DNA from: Acidobacteriaceae bacterium
GTDB lineage: Bacteria; Acidobacteriota; Terriglobia; Bryobacterales; Bryobacteraceae
NCBI GenBank assembly: GCA_019240475.1
Contig: JAFAYI010000023.1
Coordinates: forward strand, 41,332 to 105,331
Direction: 5' to 3'
Length of the DNA stretch: 64,000 nt
The first letter of the stretch is position 1. The number at the start of each line of letters is the position of its first letter. The notes beneath the pieces are model-generated. The model was not told the origin of the DNA. It saw only the letters and a program-made list of their open reading frames with translations, and ran no database searches. This document shows positions 9,000 to 19,200 of this stretch, one piece after another. The position numbers and the translations under genes are program-made.

Positions 9000-9983
9000 T
9001 TACGAATGTGCAAGTACTGTCGCGCCGGTAAAATCGAAGCGCATTCGAACTTCAGACAGTCCCGCTTCTCTCATCACGCGACGAAGGCGCGCCTTCTCTT
9101 CCGAATAAAACATTAAGAACCCTCCGCCTCCGGCGCCAATGAGTTTGCCTCCCAAAGCTCCGTTCTCACGGGCCAGGTCGTAGAGCTCATTTATGCGGAT
9201 GTTAGTCATGCCCGTTGAGCGTTTCTTCTTATTTTCCCAATGCTCATGCAGCAAAGCCGCAAACCGATTAAGGTCCCCTTGTTCGAGTGCGTCTTTGCTC
9301 TTGTATCCAAGCTCCTTCACCATATGAAGGTTCGCGGTCATCTCACCTTCTTTTTGCCGGCTCCGCGTGTCTTGATCGCGCAGCAGCTCGGAAGCGGAGC
9401 GAGTGTAACCCGTGAAGAATAAGAGCAAATGGTCTTCTAAATTAGCAAGGGTTTCCGAACTGATCCGTAGCGGCTCTACCTGAACCCGATCGTCGGGCAG
9501 AAAGTGAAAACAGGTAATGCCGCCGAACGCTGCTATATATTGATCCTGCTTCCCGATCGGCTCCTTCAGGATATCCATCTCTATCTTGCAGGCTTGCTCG
9601 GCCAATTCCTGGGCGGGTACGAAATTTTTCTTGAGTGCGTGAAGCGCCCGTAGCAGCGCGGTAGTAAAACTTCCGGAGGAACCCAGTCCGGTGCCGGCCG
9701 GGATATCCGCTATGCTGACGATTTCCAAGTGCGGCGATTCTAGATTTGCGAATTTAAGCGCCTCTCGCAGAATGGGATGCTCCACCTGGCTAATGCAATC
9801 GACCGTCTCTAACTTCGAATACTTGAGAATCAACTTAGGCTTGAAGGCTTGGTTAAGGGTTATAAAGACGTATTTGTCTATCGCGGCCGATATTACAAAT
9901 CCGGTGTGTTCCCGATAATAGGACGGCAGGTCCGTTCCCCCGCCTCCGAGCGATATGCGCAGCGGGCTGCGCGTCATAATCAT
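9000..9983 (-). CDS. hddA: D-glycero-D-manno-heptose 7-phosphate kinase (GHMP kinase)
   Basis: 327-residue GHMP-family kinase. The N-terminus TRSPLRISLGGGGTDLPSYY is characteristic of HddA and related sugar kinases. The ATP-binding GHMP motif is PAGTGLGSSGSFTTALL near residue 92, and the C-terminal glycine-rich motif is GGKLIGAGGGGFLMFY near 278. HddA makes the heptose 1,7-bisphosphate of the GDP-heptose branch. This, rather than HldE, points to a GDP-activated manno-heptose for surface glycans. The matching nucleotidyltransferase HddC is not in this window. Confidence 0.88.
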   Translation of the reverse strand: MIMTRSPLRISLGGGGTDLPSYYREHTGFVISAAIDKYVFITLNQAFKPKLILKYSKLETVDCISQVEHPILREALKFANLESPHLEIVSIADIPAGTGLGSSGSFTTALLRALHALKKNFVPAQELAEQACKIEMDILKEPIGKQDQYIAAFGGITCFHFLPDDRVQVEPLRISSETLANLEDHLLLFFTGYTRSASELLRDQDTRSRQKEGEMTANLHMVKELGYKSKDALEQGDLNRFAALLHEHWENKKKRSTGMTNIRINELYDLARENGALGGKLIGAGGGGFLMFYSEEKARLRRVMREAGLSEVRMRFDFTGATVLAHS

Positions 9984-10017
9984 CTCGCTTCTCCGGACTC
10001 GGAGGTCTTATAGATTC

Positions 10018-11205
10018 TTATTGGAGACATGCCGTGTATCCGTTGATGGCCCGTCGATAAACCTCCATCAACAGGTGAAAGTTTCCCTCCGCCGTGTACT
10101 TAGTTTCGTACTCGATTCGCGCGTTCCGGCCCATTTCTTCCATCTCCTCGGGATGGCTCCACGCCCACGCCGCTTTGGCCGCCAAGTCCTCTGGATCGCC
10201 CACGCTAAACTGCAGTCCCGTCCGGTGATCTGTCACGATTTCCGCCATCGCGCCGGTGCGGGAAGCGATTACGGGCATGCCGCAGGCAAATGCGTCGACG
10301 GCAACCAGGCCGAACGTTTCGAAAATACCGGCCGAAGGCCACACCAGAAAGCGCGCATTGCGCATCAAAGCCGTCCATTGCTGAGCTTCGAGGCGATGTG
10401 GAATCACCTCCACGCGCGGGTGCGTCTTGGCAAATTCCTCGACCTCCGATAGCAACGGACCTCCACCTCGAACTTTGAGCGGAATCTCGCCGAGTCGTTC
10501 CCAAGCGGCCAGCATCGTGCGGACACCCTTCTCGGGAGATAGCCGGCCGACGAAGAGCGCGTATTCGCCTCTGTTTTCCTTCATACCCGGGTCTGGATCG
10601 ATGAAGAACGGCTTCTTCATAATTTTATCTTCCGGGATCCCGCCCTCGATGAACTTACGGCGATAAAACTCGGTGGCGACTATGAAAACGTCCACCATCT
10701 TTCGCCAAGTCTCCAGGTATCGATGGACCGTCAACATCGCCGCAATAACCCCGCTGCGCGCTCGCGAGTTCTGATAGCAGCCGTGGACAACCGCAGGCCA
10801 AGGCGGGGTCTTTCCTAAGCAATCCTGACACACGCGCTCCTGGCGGTAAAAACTTGCTGCCGGACAAATAAGGCGCGAGTTGTGAAGCGTCTGCACCACC
10901 GGTACGCGAGCCTTCCGGCAGGCATAGTAAATGGAAGGAGACATGGTTGGAAAGAAGTTATGCACATGCACCACGTCCGGCTTCTTCTCTTTCAGGATTC
11001 TCTCAAACTTTGTATACCAACTCCGCGACCATATCGCGTCGAGCGCCAGTTGAGCGCTTTCGACTAAGCCCTGCGGCCTCCGCACTTGTTCCGTAATTAG
11101 AGTAACTTCACAGCCATTCTTCTCTAGGAGTCTTCCCTCATTCTCGAAGCCCTCGTCTTCTCCGCCCCGATTGAGATATCGATTGTAGACCGATACGACT
11201 TTCAC
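10018..11205 (-). CDS. Glycosyltransferase family 4 protein
   Basis: 395-residue GT-B glycosyltransferase. The N-terminal acceptor domain begins VVSVYNRYLNRGGEDEGF. The donor domain has LFVGRLSPEKGVRTML near residue 216 and the EX7E-type region around ETFGLVAVDAFACGMPVIAS. A cysteine pattern (CPAA...CQDC...HGC) near residues 110-145 is shared with the neighbour at 11215-13206, so the two arose by duplication. It would add a sugar to the lipid-linked repeat unit on the cytoplasmic face. Donor and linkage are not predictable here. Confidence 0.88.
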   Translation of the reverse strand: MKVVSVYNRYLNRGGEDEGFENEGRLLEKNGCEVTLITEQVRRPQGLVESAQLALDAIWSRSWYTKFERILKEKKPDVVHVHNFFPTMSPSIYYACRKARVPVVQTLHNSRLICPAASFYRQERVCQDCLGKTPPWPAVVHGCYQNSRARSGVIAAMLTVHRYLETWRKMVDVFIVATEFYRRKFIEGGIPEDKIMKKPFFIDPDPGMKENRGEYALFVGRLSPEKGVRTMLAAWERLGEIPLKVRGGGPLLSEVEEFAKTHPRVEVIPHRLEAQQWTALMRNARFLVWPSAGIFETFGLVAVDAFACGMPVIASRTGAMAEIVTDHRTGLQFSVGDPEDLAAKAAWAWSHPEEMEEMGRNARIEYETKYTAEGNFHLLMEVYRRAINGYTACLQ

Positions 11206-11214
11206 GACGTCCTC

Positions 11215-13206
11215 TTAGGCGCGGGCAAATAGCGCATCCACCTGGAGGATGGTTCCATCCACCGGCGACGCAAGCTGCTCTAAATTTCCAAGATACGAAA
11301 ATCCGAAAGGCGCGAGTATGTCGTATATCGCATGGAAGTCCGCCTGGCCTTCATAGAGCTGGCCGATCGACACTTCTACGATCACGTAATGCACATGCTC
11401 CAAGAGCTTTACTGCTCCACGCAAAACGCGATCCTCATAACCTTGAACATCGATCTTAAGCAGAGTCTTGGACGGTAACTGCATCTGTTCCAAATACTCG
11501 TCCAATCTTCGGAGCTTTACCGTGATGGCCCGGTTCTCTGCGCTCCAGGGAAACGCGCTCTGGTGCAGTTCCGACATTGGTAGGACGGAAGAAGATTTCG
11601 AAAAACTACTTCTCCAGAAGTCGACTGATCCGTTCTCTTCGCCGAGGGCGACTTGAAACACTCGTACCGATCCATTGCGTCCGAGCTTCTTCCGCAACTC
11701 CGTGCTCGAATCCGGCAAGGGTTCAAACGCGTAAATCTTCGCTTCCGGGAGAACGGCGTGAATGGCCGACGAGAATTCTCCGGCATGAGCGCCGGCGTCG
11801 ATCACGGTCTTTATTCCGGCATTCTTAAGCCAGGGTTGATTCAGCTTCAAGAACTCTCCTATATGGACGTTCTTGAAGGCGACACCGGGAAGACTTAGTA
11901 ACTGATGGGGCTCCCGCAGTGCGGTGAGAAGGTACGCCCAAGCCTTACCAGCCAAATCGCTGGTTCGGCTAATAACAATCTTGTGAGACGGAATCCGGGC
12001 CGCGGCTGGCTTGGCTTGAGTTGCAGCCTGTCTCTTTCCAAGAACCCGTTTGTAGATTTCGGTCAGCATCTCGCCATTCCGTTCCGCTGTATATTTGCTC
12101 TCATATTCGCGACGAGCTTCGTGCCGCATAGCGCTCACCAGTTCCTGGTGAGTCCAGGCCCACTCGATTTTGGATGCGATATCGTCCGGATCGCCAGGGC
12201 TGAAATGCAGTCCCGTACGGCCATCCTCGACAATTTCTTTCATCGCCCCCAACCCCGAGCAAATCACTGGCGTGCCGCACGCAAACGCCTCCGCAATGGT
12301 CAGAGGAAAGTTTTCGTAGCATTCGCTCGGCAGCATCAAGGCGAACGCTCCCTTCACTTTCGCCAGGCTTTCTTCGCGGGTGAGCCGGCCCAATAGAGAT
12401 ACATTTCGCAACTGAAGGTGCTGAACCTGAGCCTCGAGCTTTTTGCGCTCCGGGCCATCGCCGATAATCAACAGCGGTATGTCCACTCTGAGCCGGCTCC
12501 AAGCCTTCAAAAGCGTACTCACTCGCTTTTCGTCCGATAGCCGCCCGACATACACGCCGTAACTCCCCGCCGCGAAACTAGGCTCCGGATCTGGGTGTAC
12601 GAAGTTGGGCTTTACGAAGAGTCGATCAGCCGGCAACCCGCCGTATTCGAACCTTCCCCGAGCGAATTCTGTGAGAGCAATGTACGCCTGCACCTTTTCA
12701 TCCCAGGTATGTCGCCTGCGATGTATCAGCAGCATGGCGGCTACGCTCGCCGTGGCTGTGCGGGAATTGCGGTAACAGCCGTGGCGTACGCCGCGCCACA
12801 CGGTATGCTCTACGCACTCTTCGCAAATGTGCCCGTCCCGGAAGAGGTTGGCTGCAGGGCAGATTAACCGATAATTGTGTAGTGTCTGCACAACCGGAAT
12901 TCCCATCTTCTCCGCGGCGAGATACACGGACGGCGACACCATTACGAACGTGTTATGAATATGAACAAGCTGGGGCTTCTCACGTGCTAAGAGCCGGCTG
13001 AATTCTTCATGCGTCTTTTCGGCCCAGACTATATTTTTCGCCAAGGCGATTCGTTCTGTTACAAACGCATCGTCCAACTCGAGGTTGCTTCGTTGATATA
13101 GGACAACCTCATGCCCGGCGCGAGTCAGCAGTGCGCGCTCTTGCTCAAATACTATATCTTCGCCTCCAGGTTGTTGATAGCGGTTATGAACTAATAGAAT
13201 TTTCAT
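11215..13206 (-). CDS. Bifunctional GT4 glycosyltransferase-FkbM methyltransferase
   Basis: 663-residue fusion. Residues about 1-390 form a GT4 glycosyltransferase (LLVHNRYQQPGGEDIVF at the start, VYVGRLSDEKRVSTLL near 220, ENFPLTIAEAFACGTPVI near 310) related to the downstream gene. Residues about 440-655 are an FkbM-type SAM methyltransferase: TVIDAGAHAGEFS, IYAFEPLPDS, KTLLKIDVQGYEDRVL. The protein would add a sugar and O-methylate the same or a nearby residue, a compact way to make a methylated sugar. The coding frame is continuous across the joint, with a low-complexity linker near residue 390-410, so it does not look like an assembly artefact. Confidence 0.88.
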   Translation of the reverse strand: MKILLVHNRYQQPGGEDIVFEQERALLTRAGHEVVLYQRSNLELDDAFVTERIALAKNIVWAEKTHEEFSRLLAREKPQLVHIHNTFVMVSPSVYLAAEKMGIPVVQTLHNYRLICPAANLFRDGHICEECVEHTVWRGVRHGCYRNSRTATASVAAMLLIHRRRHTWDEKVQAYIALTEFARGRFEYGGLPADRLFVKPNFVHPDPEPSFAAGSYGVYVGRLSDEKRVSTLLKAWSRLRVDIPLLIIGDGPERKKLEAQVQHLQLRNVSLLGRLTREESLAKVKGAFALMLPSECYENFPLTIAEAFACGTPVICSGLGAMKEIVEDGRTGLHFSPGDPDDIASKIEWAWTHQELVSAMRHEARREYESKYTAERNGEMLTEIYKRVLGKRQAATQAKPAAARIPSHKIVISRTSDLAGKAWAYLLTALREPHQLLSLPGVAFKNVHIGEFLKLNQPWLKNAGIKTVIDAGAHAGEFSSAIHAVLPEAKIYAFEPLPDSSTELRKKLGRNGSVRVFQVALGEENGSVDFWRSSFSKSSSVLPMSELHQSAFPWSAENRAITVKLRRLDEYLEQMQLPSKTLLKIDVQGYEDRVLRGAVKLLEHVHYVIVEVSIGQLYEGQADFHAIYDILAPFGFSYLGNLEQLASPVDGTILQVDALFARA

Positions 13207-13218
13207 TTTCAGATCACG

Positions 13219-14751
13219 TTAGACCGGGATTTCGCTGGTTCGGACATGTATCGAGCTGCGGGGCGCCCTTTTCTGATCCGGAACTTGCCAGCGCGCCAGT
13301 CCTACAGTCAGGCCCGTAAAGAAATAAAACGGAACCGCGCCCGAAGGATATTCGAACGGTCCCTCAACCCAACTCACAATCATGAACAGCACGTACCAAA
13401 GAAACAACCATTGCATGAAATCGTATAATCGTTTGTCGCAGCCGCGCCTCTGTCGATAAATGTTGAAGAATATTTTCAGCAGAGATACGTGAAACGCGAT
13501 CCAGGCCACCAGTCCGATCGCTCCTAAACGCGCAAGTAAGTTCAAGCTTGAGTTATGAGGCATTCTCACAACCGCGCCGCTTGTGTCGTCCACATAGCTC
13601 AGCAGCGGCATCCCAAAACCTTCTCCTACGAACGGATGCGCCTCGATATGAGCGAACGCTTCGTCGTACCACTCCAGGCGGCTCTGAACGGTGCTGCCCG
13701 GAGTACCTTCGGCGCCCGAAATGCTCCGGATATGTTCTTTGAAGAAATCCATGGTAATGGGGCCGATCCTCCCTGACAATTGAAGACCACCCACCGTCGT
13801 GGCGAGCGCCAGCACCGTAATCGCCGAAACGAGCATCAAGACCAGCTTTCCGTATTTTGCCGTCTCACCCAAGACGATCAGGATCAGGATGCAGGCGACG
13901 ACGCCCACGTACATCTGGCGCGCTTGCTGAATCGCCAAACCCAATAATTGAGCGGCAGCAAGGCCCAGAAGCATCCACTGTTTGTTCGTTAGATAGCTTC
14001 CGAGACAGATGCAGAACATGGCGCCGGCTACTAACACCAAGGCGCTCGTGTGATAATTCCCAATTACGGGGATCTGAAGGAAAACTCCACTCGTGGGAGA
14101 GACAGCCGTGATTGCATCGGTCCAGGGAAGCGTGTAACTGTAAGGCAGATTCACGGCTAATAAAAGCATCAGCCACCCGAGAAGAGGAACGATGCTGTTT
14201 CGCTTTCGCGCCCACGCATAGCCGAGGAGCATGAAAACGCCGTCGAGGATCATCGTGCTGTCTCGGACCGCCCAGATGCCATATTCCGGCAGATCGAAGG
14301 CCAGGTGAAGAAGCACCATGGCGAATAGTCCGAAGAACAGCAGAAAGGGGGGCTCTTTCATGGCCAGACGGAGTAAACCTTTGGAGGACAGCAAAGCTAG
14401 CCCAACGCAGGTGTACATGAGTCCATAGCTGATGATGATTGGAAAGCTTCCGACGTGAATCGTCAGATTCTCAAATCCATAGTTGAGGATTAAGTAGCCA
14501 GAAACTCCAGTCAGTGTTAAAACTTGCCATAGCTCCAGGCGCGCGCTCTTGAGCCGCGAGGCGACAAAATAACAAATGCCTGCGATGATAATCGCGGCGA
14601 ACAAGCCCAGCCCATACAATGGATAGATAGCTCCGGCCACGCCGAGTAGAAAGAGCGCCAAAATGCCGGCGGCCAAGCCCGCGCCCACGCGTTTACGCGG
14701 CGGCCCTGCCGCTTCAAACGTAATAGCTCTATCCATTACGATGCGATCCAC
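13219..14751 (-). CDS. O-antigen ligase/Wzy-like polymerase
   Basis: 510-residue polytopic membrane protein with about 11-12 hydrophobic segments. It has a large periplasmic loop in the second half with the Wzy_C-like sequence HPFVGEGFGMPLL near residue 375 and RMPHNSSLNLLARLGAIG near 398. The H-N-S block is typical of O-antigen ligase/polymerase enzymes. In a Wzx/Wzy-type EPS locus it is best called the polymerase that joins lipid-linked repeat units in the periplasm, but a ligase role cannot be excluded. It lies between the flippase gene and the GT4 pair. Confidence 0.82.
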   Translation of the reverse strand: MDRIVMDRAITFEAAGPPRKRVGAGLAAGILALFLLGVAGAIYPLYGLGLFAAIIIAGICYFVASRLKSARLELWQVLTLTGVSGYLILNYGFENLTIHVGSFPIIISYGLMYTCVGLALLSSKGLLRLAMKEPPFLLFFGLFAMVLLHLAFDLPEYGIWAVRDSTMILDGVFMLLGYAWARKRNSIVPLLGWLMLLLAVNLPYSYTLPWTDAITAVSPTSGVFLQIPVIGNYHTSALVLVAGAMFCICLGSYLTNKQWMLLGLAAAQLLGLAIQQARQMYVGVVACILILIVLGETAKYGKLVLMLVSAITVLALATTVGGLQLSGRIGPITMDFFKEHIRSISGAEGTPGSTVQSRLEWYDEAFAHIEAHPFVGEGFGMPLLSYVDDTSGAVVRMPHNSSLNLLARLGAIGLVAWIAFHVSLLKIFFNIYRQRRGCDKRLYDFMQWLFLWYVLFMIVSWVEGPFEYPSGAVPFYFFTGLTVGLARWQVPDQKRAPRSSIHVRTSEIPV

Positions 14752-14782
14752 ATACGCGTCACTCGTTAAGTGATGTCAGACT

Positions 14783-16177
14783 TTATAGATCAGGCGAGGG
14801 AATCGGAAGCCCCGACAGAGTTGCTCCTGTGGTCTCGCGCTTCGATGACGGCGCCCGCCGTAACATTCTTCGCATCAGGACAATGACCATCACAAAATTA
14901 AGCAGTTCGGAAACGGCCATGCTCCACGCCGCCCCTTGCAACCCGAAAATCCATGTGGCAGGCACGCCGATTAGCAGTGAAATGCAACTCGATATACACA
15001 CAGCAGCGAAAACGAGTGATGGAGACTCCAGTGCGCGCAGCACCGTCCCCGATCCAAAGAATGCGCTGCACGCCACTGAGCCAAATGCGACCACGGGTAA
15101 TAAATATGCCACCGACATGTACTTGCCCCCGTACAATAAATGAAAGATCGGCCCTTTAAACACCAGCAACACGCCCCAGTAGATGGCGGCCCCGCTGACT
15201 GAGCACAGCGTGATCCGCGCCGCTAACCCGCCGGCCCCCACATATCTTTTCTCCCGTAGCGTGCGAGCTGCATACGGCAGCAGCAGGGCGGAGATCGCCG
15301 CGTATGTTTGTAGTACCGGCGAGGCGAGATTCGCCAATGCTTTCAGTTCGCCCGCCTGGGCGATCCCGCGAAAGCTTCCGACCAATGGATAGAAGATGTT
15401 GGCGGGAATCCACATCATGGCGTAACCTCCCAGGGCCCATCGTCCGTATTTCCAATGCCGTTGCCAGACCTCTGCTAAGCTCGGATTTCTTGCTCCTGCG
15501 GATAGGCGCGGCTTCAATCGAGCGAACAGGATTACGCAGGGAACAAGTGCTCCTAACCCCATTAAGAGCAAGCCCGAGAACGGCGATAGTAAGTGGTACT
15601 TATACGCTGGGAAGAGCGCTCCTAGTGTCAGAACACAGTACAGCAGAGACCCGAATGCCGCCGGAGCTGGTAAGAACTCCAGATAAAATGCGCGACGCGC
15701 CAAGCCTAGCATTAACAGCAGTGGTCCTGCGATCGACAAGGCCAGAAATGCGCCAGGCAAGCCGCCGGCGGGAGCAATCTTGGTAGCTGCAGCCGCAAAA
15801 GCCGCCAAGAGCACCAGCATGGAGGCCGATGTCGCAAAATGAAGCCGCACTACACTTTTCATGTACGCTCGAAGGCAATCGCGGTACTCGCCTGAGCCGA
15901 ACACGGCCATCGGCTCCAACAGTAAAGATTGGTAGAGCATCAGGAGCAGCAGGTAAGCAGAAAAAGCTACCGCATAAGCGCCGTATTGATCCGCCGGAAG
16001 CCACCGGGCCAGTAGGATACTTAGAACAAAGTTACATCCGGAGAACAATCCCTGGTCGAACAACGCCAGGCTGCCTTTAATTCCCCAGTTAACAAACTTA
16101 CGGATCTTACGGGACTTTTGGCCGCATTGGTCAGCGGCGTCTGAGGATTCCTGCAGTGCCGATACTGTCATTTCCAA
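14783..16177 (-). CDS. Wzx-like polysaccharide flippase (MOP/PST family)
   Basis: 464-residue polytopic protein with about 12 predicted membrane segments and the family's N-terminal pattern (WGIKGSLALFDQGLFSGCNF, then LLARWLPADQYGAYAVAF). These transporters flip undecaprenyl-diphosphate-linked repeat units from the cytoplasmic to the periplasmic face. It is the only flippase in the locus and sits next to the Wzy-like gene, as is usual. It follows directly after the NRPS gene, so it may have to handle a repeat unit already decorated with an acyl or peptidyl group; that is inference. Confidence 0.85.
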   Translation of the reverse strand: MEMTVSALQESSDAADQCGQKSRKIRKFVNWGIKGSLALFDQGLFSGCNFVLSILLARWLPADQYGAYAVAFSAYLLLLMLYQSLLLEPMAVFGSGEYRDCLRAYMKSVVRLHFATSASMLVLLAAFAAAATKIAPAGGLPGAFLALSIAGPLLLMLGLARRAFYLEFLPAPAAFGSLLYCVLTLGALFPAYKYHLLSPFSGLLLMGLGALVPCVILFARLKPRLSAGARNPSLAEVWQRHWKYGRWALGGYAMMWIPANIFYPLVGSFRGIAQAGELKALANLASPVLQTYAAISALLLPYAARTLREKRYVGAGGLAARITLCSVSGAAIYWGVLLVFKGPIFHLLYGGKYMSVAYLLPVVAFGSVACSAFFGSGTVLRALESPSLVFAAVCISSCISLLIGVPATWIFGLQGAAWSMAVSELLNFVMVIVLMRRMLRRAPSSKRETTGATLSGLPIPSPDL

Positions 16178-16233
16178 TTTTCCGGGCGCTTACCGAGGGA
16201 CATTCGTCGCAACTGAGTCTGTCGATTGCAAGC

Positions 16234-19200
16234 TCACTTACTACGAACTGCAAACTTTCCGCCCGGCGATGCATCTTCGAGACACGCACTCAGCTGTTCG
16301 GCGATGAATTTGACTTGAGGCTCTAGAAGTACACTGTCGTGGTCCCCATCTACTTCCCGAATCTCCAGGCCCTGTGTAGCATACTTTTTCCATCCCGCAT
16401 GGGGGTCGCGAAACTGGGTTAACGGCTTATACTTAGAACGGAAAAGAACAATCCGACCATCGTAGGGTTTTGGCGCGTAGGCATCGGCGGCTTTCTTACA
16501 GGCTCTTCGCACGGTCTTTAGCCTTGCCGGAAGCCTCGCACCAAGAAAGCGGCGTTCCACCCCGGCTGCGAGAGTTCGAACAATCCGCACAGCCTGACTT
16601 CGCCTTTCCGAATTTGAGCTGCGCAAGAAAGTGCGCCCGTTCGATACAAGTTCTCGCCACAAGACACCCAAATTCGCCTGGCGCCGATTCAGTCCCGGTT
16701 CGAGAGGGCAAAATGTGTCGAATAAACCTACCCACGGCGCCGGCTGACCCTCCGCGACTAGCTGCTGGGCCATCTCCAAGGCAATCAAGCCGCCCAGAGA
16801 ATATCCGCCGAACAGGTAGGGTCCACTCGGTTGAATGCAACGTAATTCGGCCAGGTAGTGTGCCGCCATATCTTCCACACGTGTGTGGCACGGATACTGT
16901 GGATCCAAACCCTGGGGTTGAAGCGCATAGAAAGGCCGGTCGGAATCGAGGTGATGCGCGAGGTTCCGGAAACGAATCACCGTGCCCGCCGCGCCATGAA
17001 CACAGAAGAATGGAGTCTTCGAACCGTTAGTCTGGATTGGAACTAATGACGACCAAGGCGAAGACCATCCATCCTTCCTAAGGACTGCCGATAACTGCTG
17101 GATGGTCGGCGCTTCCAGTAAGGTCGCCACAGGCACATTCTTCCGCAGCATCAGTCCGATCTGGTGAGTGAGCCTTACTGCAAGCAGCGAATGCCCCCCG
17201 AGTTCGAAAAAGTTGTGCTCGATGCCGATTGGCCGTATATCGAGCACGTTCTCCCAAATTCGCACTAACTCGGCTTCGAGCGCATCGCGCGGTCCGACGA
17301 TTTCGTGATCTTGTCTAAGTGAAAAATCCTGAGGGTTTGGAAGCGCCTTTCGATCGACCTTCCCGTTGGGCGTCAACGGAAGCGACTGAAGCTCGATGAA
17401 AGCCGATGGCGCCATGTGCTCGGGCAGGGATTCTTTTAGGAATGCTCGGATATCGGCAACAGCGGGGGCACACCCTGGCTTACAAGCGAAGTATGCCACT
17501 AGCCGTTGCCCCCCAGACCTATCCTCCCGCGCCACTACCACCGCGTCGCTTATTCCATGGAACCGTCGCAGCCGAGCCTCGATCTCGCCCAACTCGATTC
17601 GAAAACCTCGAATCTTCACTTGGTGATCGATTCTTCCGTGAAACTCGACTGTCCCGTTCGCAAGGTAACGAGCTAAATCGCCGGTCTTATATATCCTTGC
17701 TTCCACATTTTTAAATGGGTGATGGATAAATTTTTCCGCGCTCAGTTCAGGACGCTTCAGATATCCGCGCGCAAGCCCTTCGCCGCCGATGTGCAGTTCT
17801 CCCGCGACACCGATAGGCGTGGGTTGCAGCCATTTATCCAAGATGAACAATTCCGTGTTCGCGATCGGCCTTCCAATTGTCAGCGCTTCTTCGCCCGCTC
17901 TCACAGGTGAGACCGTGGACCAGATCGTAGTCTCAGTGGGCCCATACATGTTCCATACCGAGCCTGCTCGCTCCAATAGTTGATTCGCGAGACTTCGCGG
18001 CAACGCTTCTCCGCCGCACAGTACCTTCAGTCGTTCGTCGCCTTTCCAACCGGCCTCGATCAACATTCTCCAAGTCGCCGGCGTAGCCTGCATCACGTTA
18101 GCTTTAGAGTCTCTCAACCGCTTCGCCAGTCCAATTCCATCCGACGCTATCTCACGCCTGACGACTTCGAAAGAAGCTCCCACGCTTAACGGAAGGTATA
18201 TCTCCAAACCTGCAATGTCAAAGCTTAACGTAGTTACCGCAAGCAGCTTGTCCTCTCGGCTCATTCCTGGCATCCGGCTCATCGACGCCAAGAAATTCAC
18301 TACGGCGCCGTGCTGAATCTCTACCCCTTTCGGTTTCCCGGTCGATCCAGACGTATAAATAACGTAAGCACGATTTTGAGGTCTTACTCCGCTAGCTGGA
18401 TTGTCCCCGCCCAACTGCAAGATTGCAGGCCAGTCAGAGTCGAGACAAATCAGCTGCGCACGCGTTTGAGGTAGGTACTTACGAAGATGTTCTTGCGTGA
18501 TGAGCACTGCCACTTCGGAATCTTCGAGCATGAATGCGATCCGCTCGCCTGGGTAAGCCGGATCTATGGGCACATACGCAGCTCCTGCTTTCAAGATACC
18601 CAGCAGCCCCACCACCATTTCCAAAGAACGCTCTACACAGATGCCAACCAAAGCCTCCGGTCCCACGCCTCGCTCTCGAAGTTTATGAGCTAGGCAATTG
18701 GCTTGCCTATTTAGCTCCCCGTAGGTGAGTCTTGATGACTCGCAGATCACCGCCGTTTCGTTCGCGGCGCGCTCCGCTTGCAGCTCAAACAATTGGTGAA
18801 TGCAGAGGTCGCGCGGATAGTCCATCCACGTGTCGTTCCAATCGGTAAGGAGCTGATTCCGTTCCCATTCGTCTAACAAAGATATCCGGGAGAGAAGCTG
18901 GGACGCATCTGAGGCAACTCCTTCGAGTAATGTTTCAAGGTGCCGCTTCATCCTCGATATCGTTTCTCGATCGAATAGCGCGGTGTTGAAGGTGAGCCGG
19001 CCGCAAACGCCATCGCTATCCTCATACATCTGTAACTGCAGATCCACCTTGGCCGCGCCGGTATGCACCTCCAGGTCGACCGCTCCCCAATCTGTTCCAG
19101 CAGCGTTGAAGCGCGACACAAACGAATACAACGCTTGAAACAGTGTATTTCGGCTCGGGTCCCACCCGGTCCTTAGATCTTCAATTAAGCGATCAAATGG

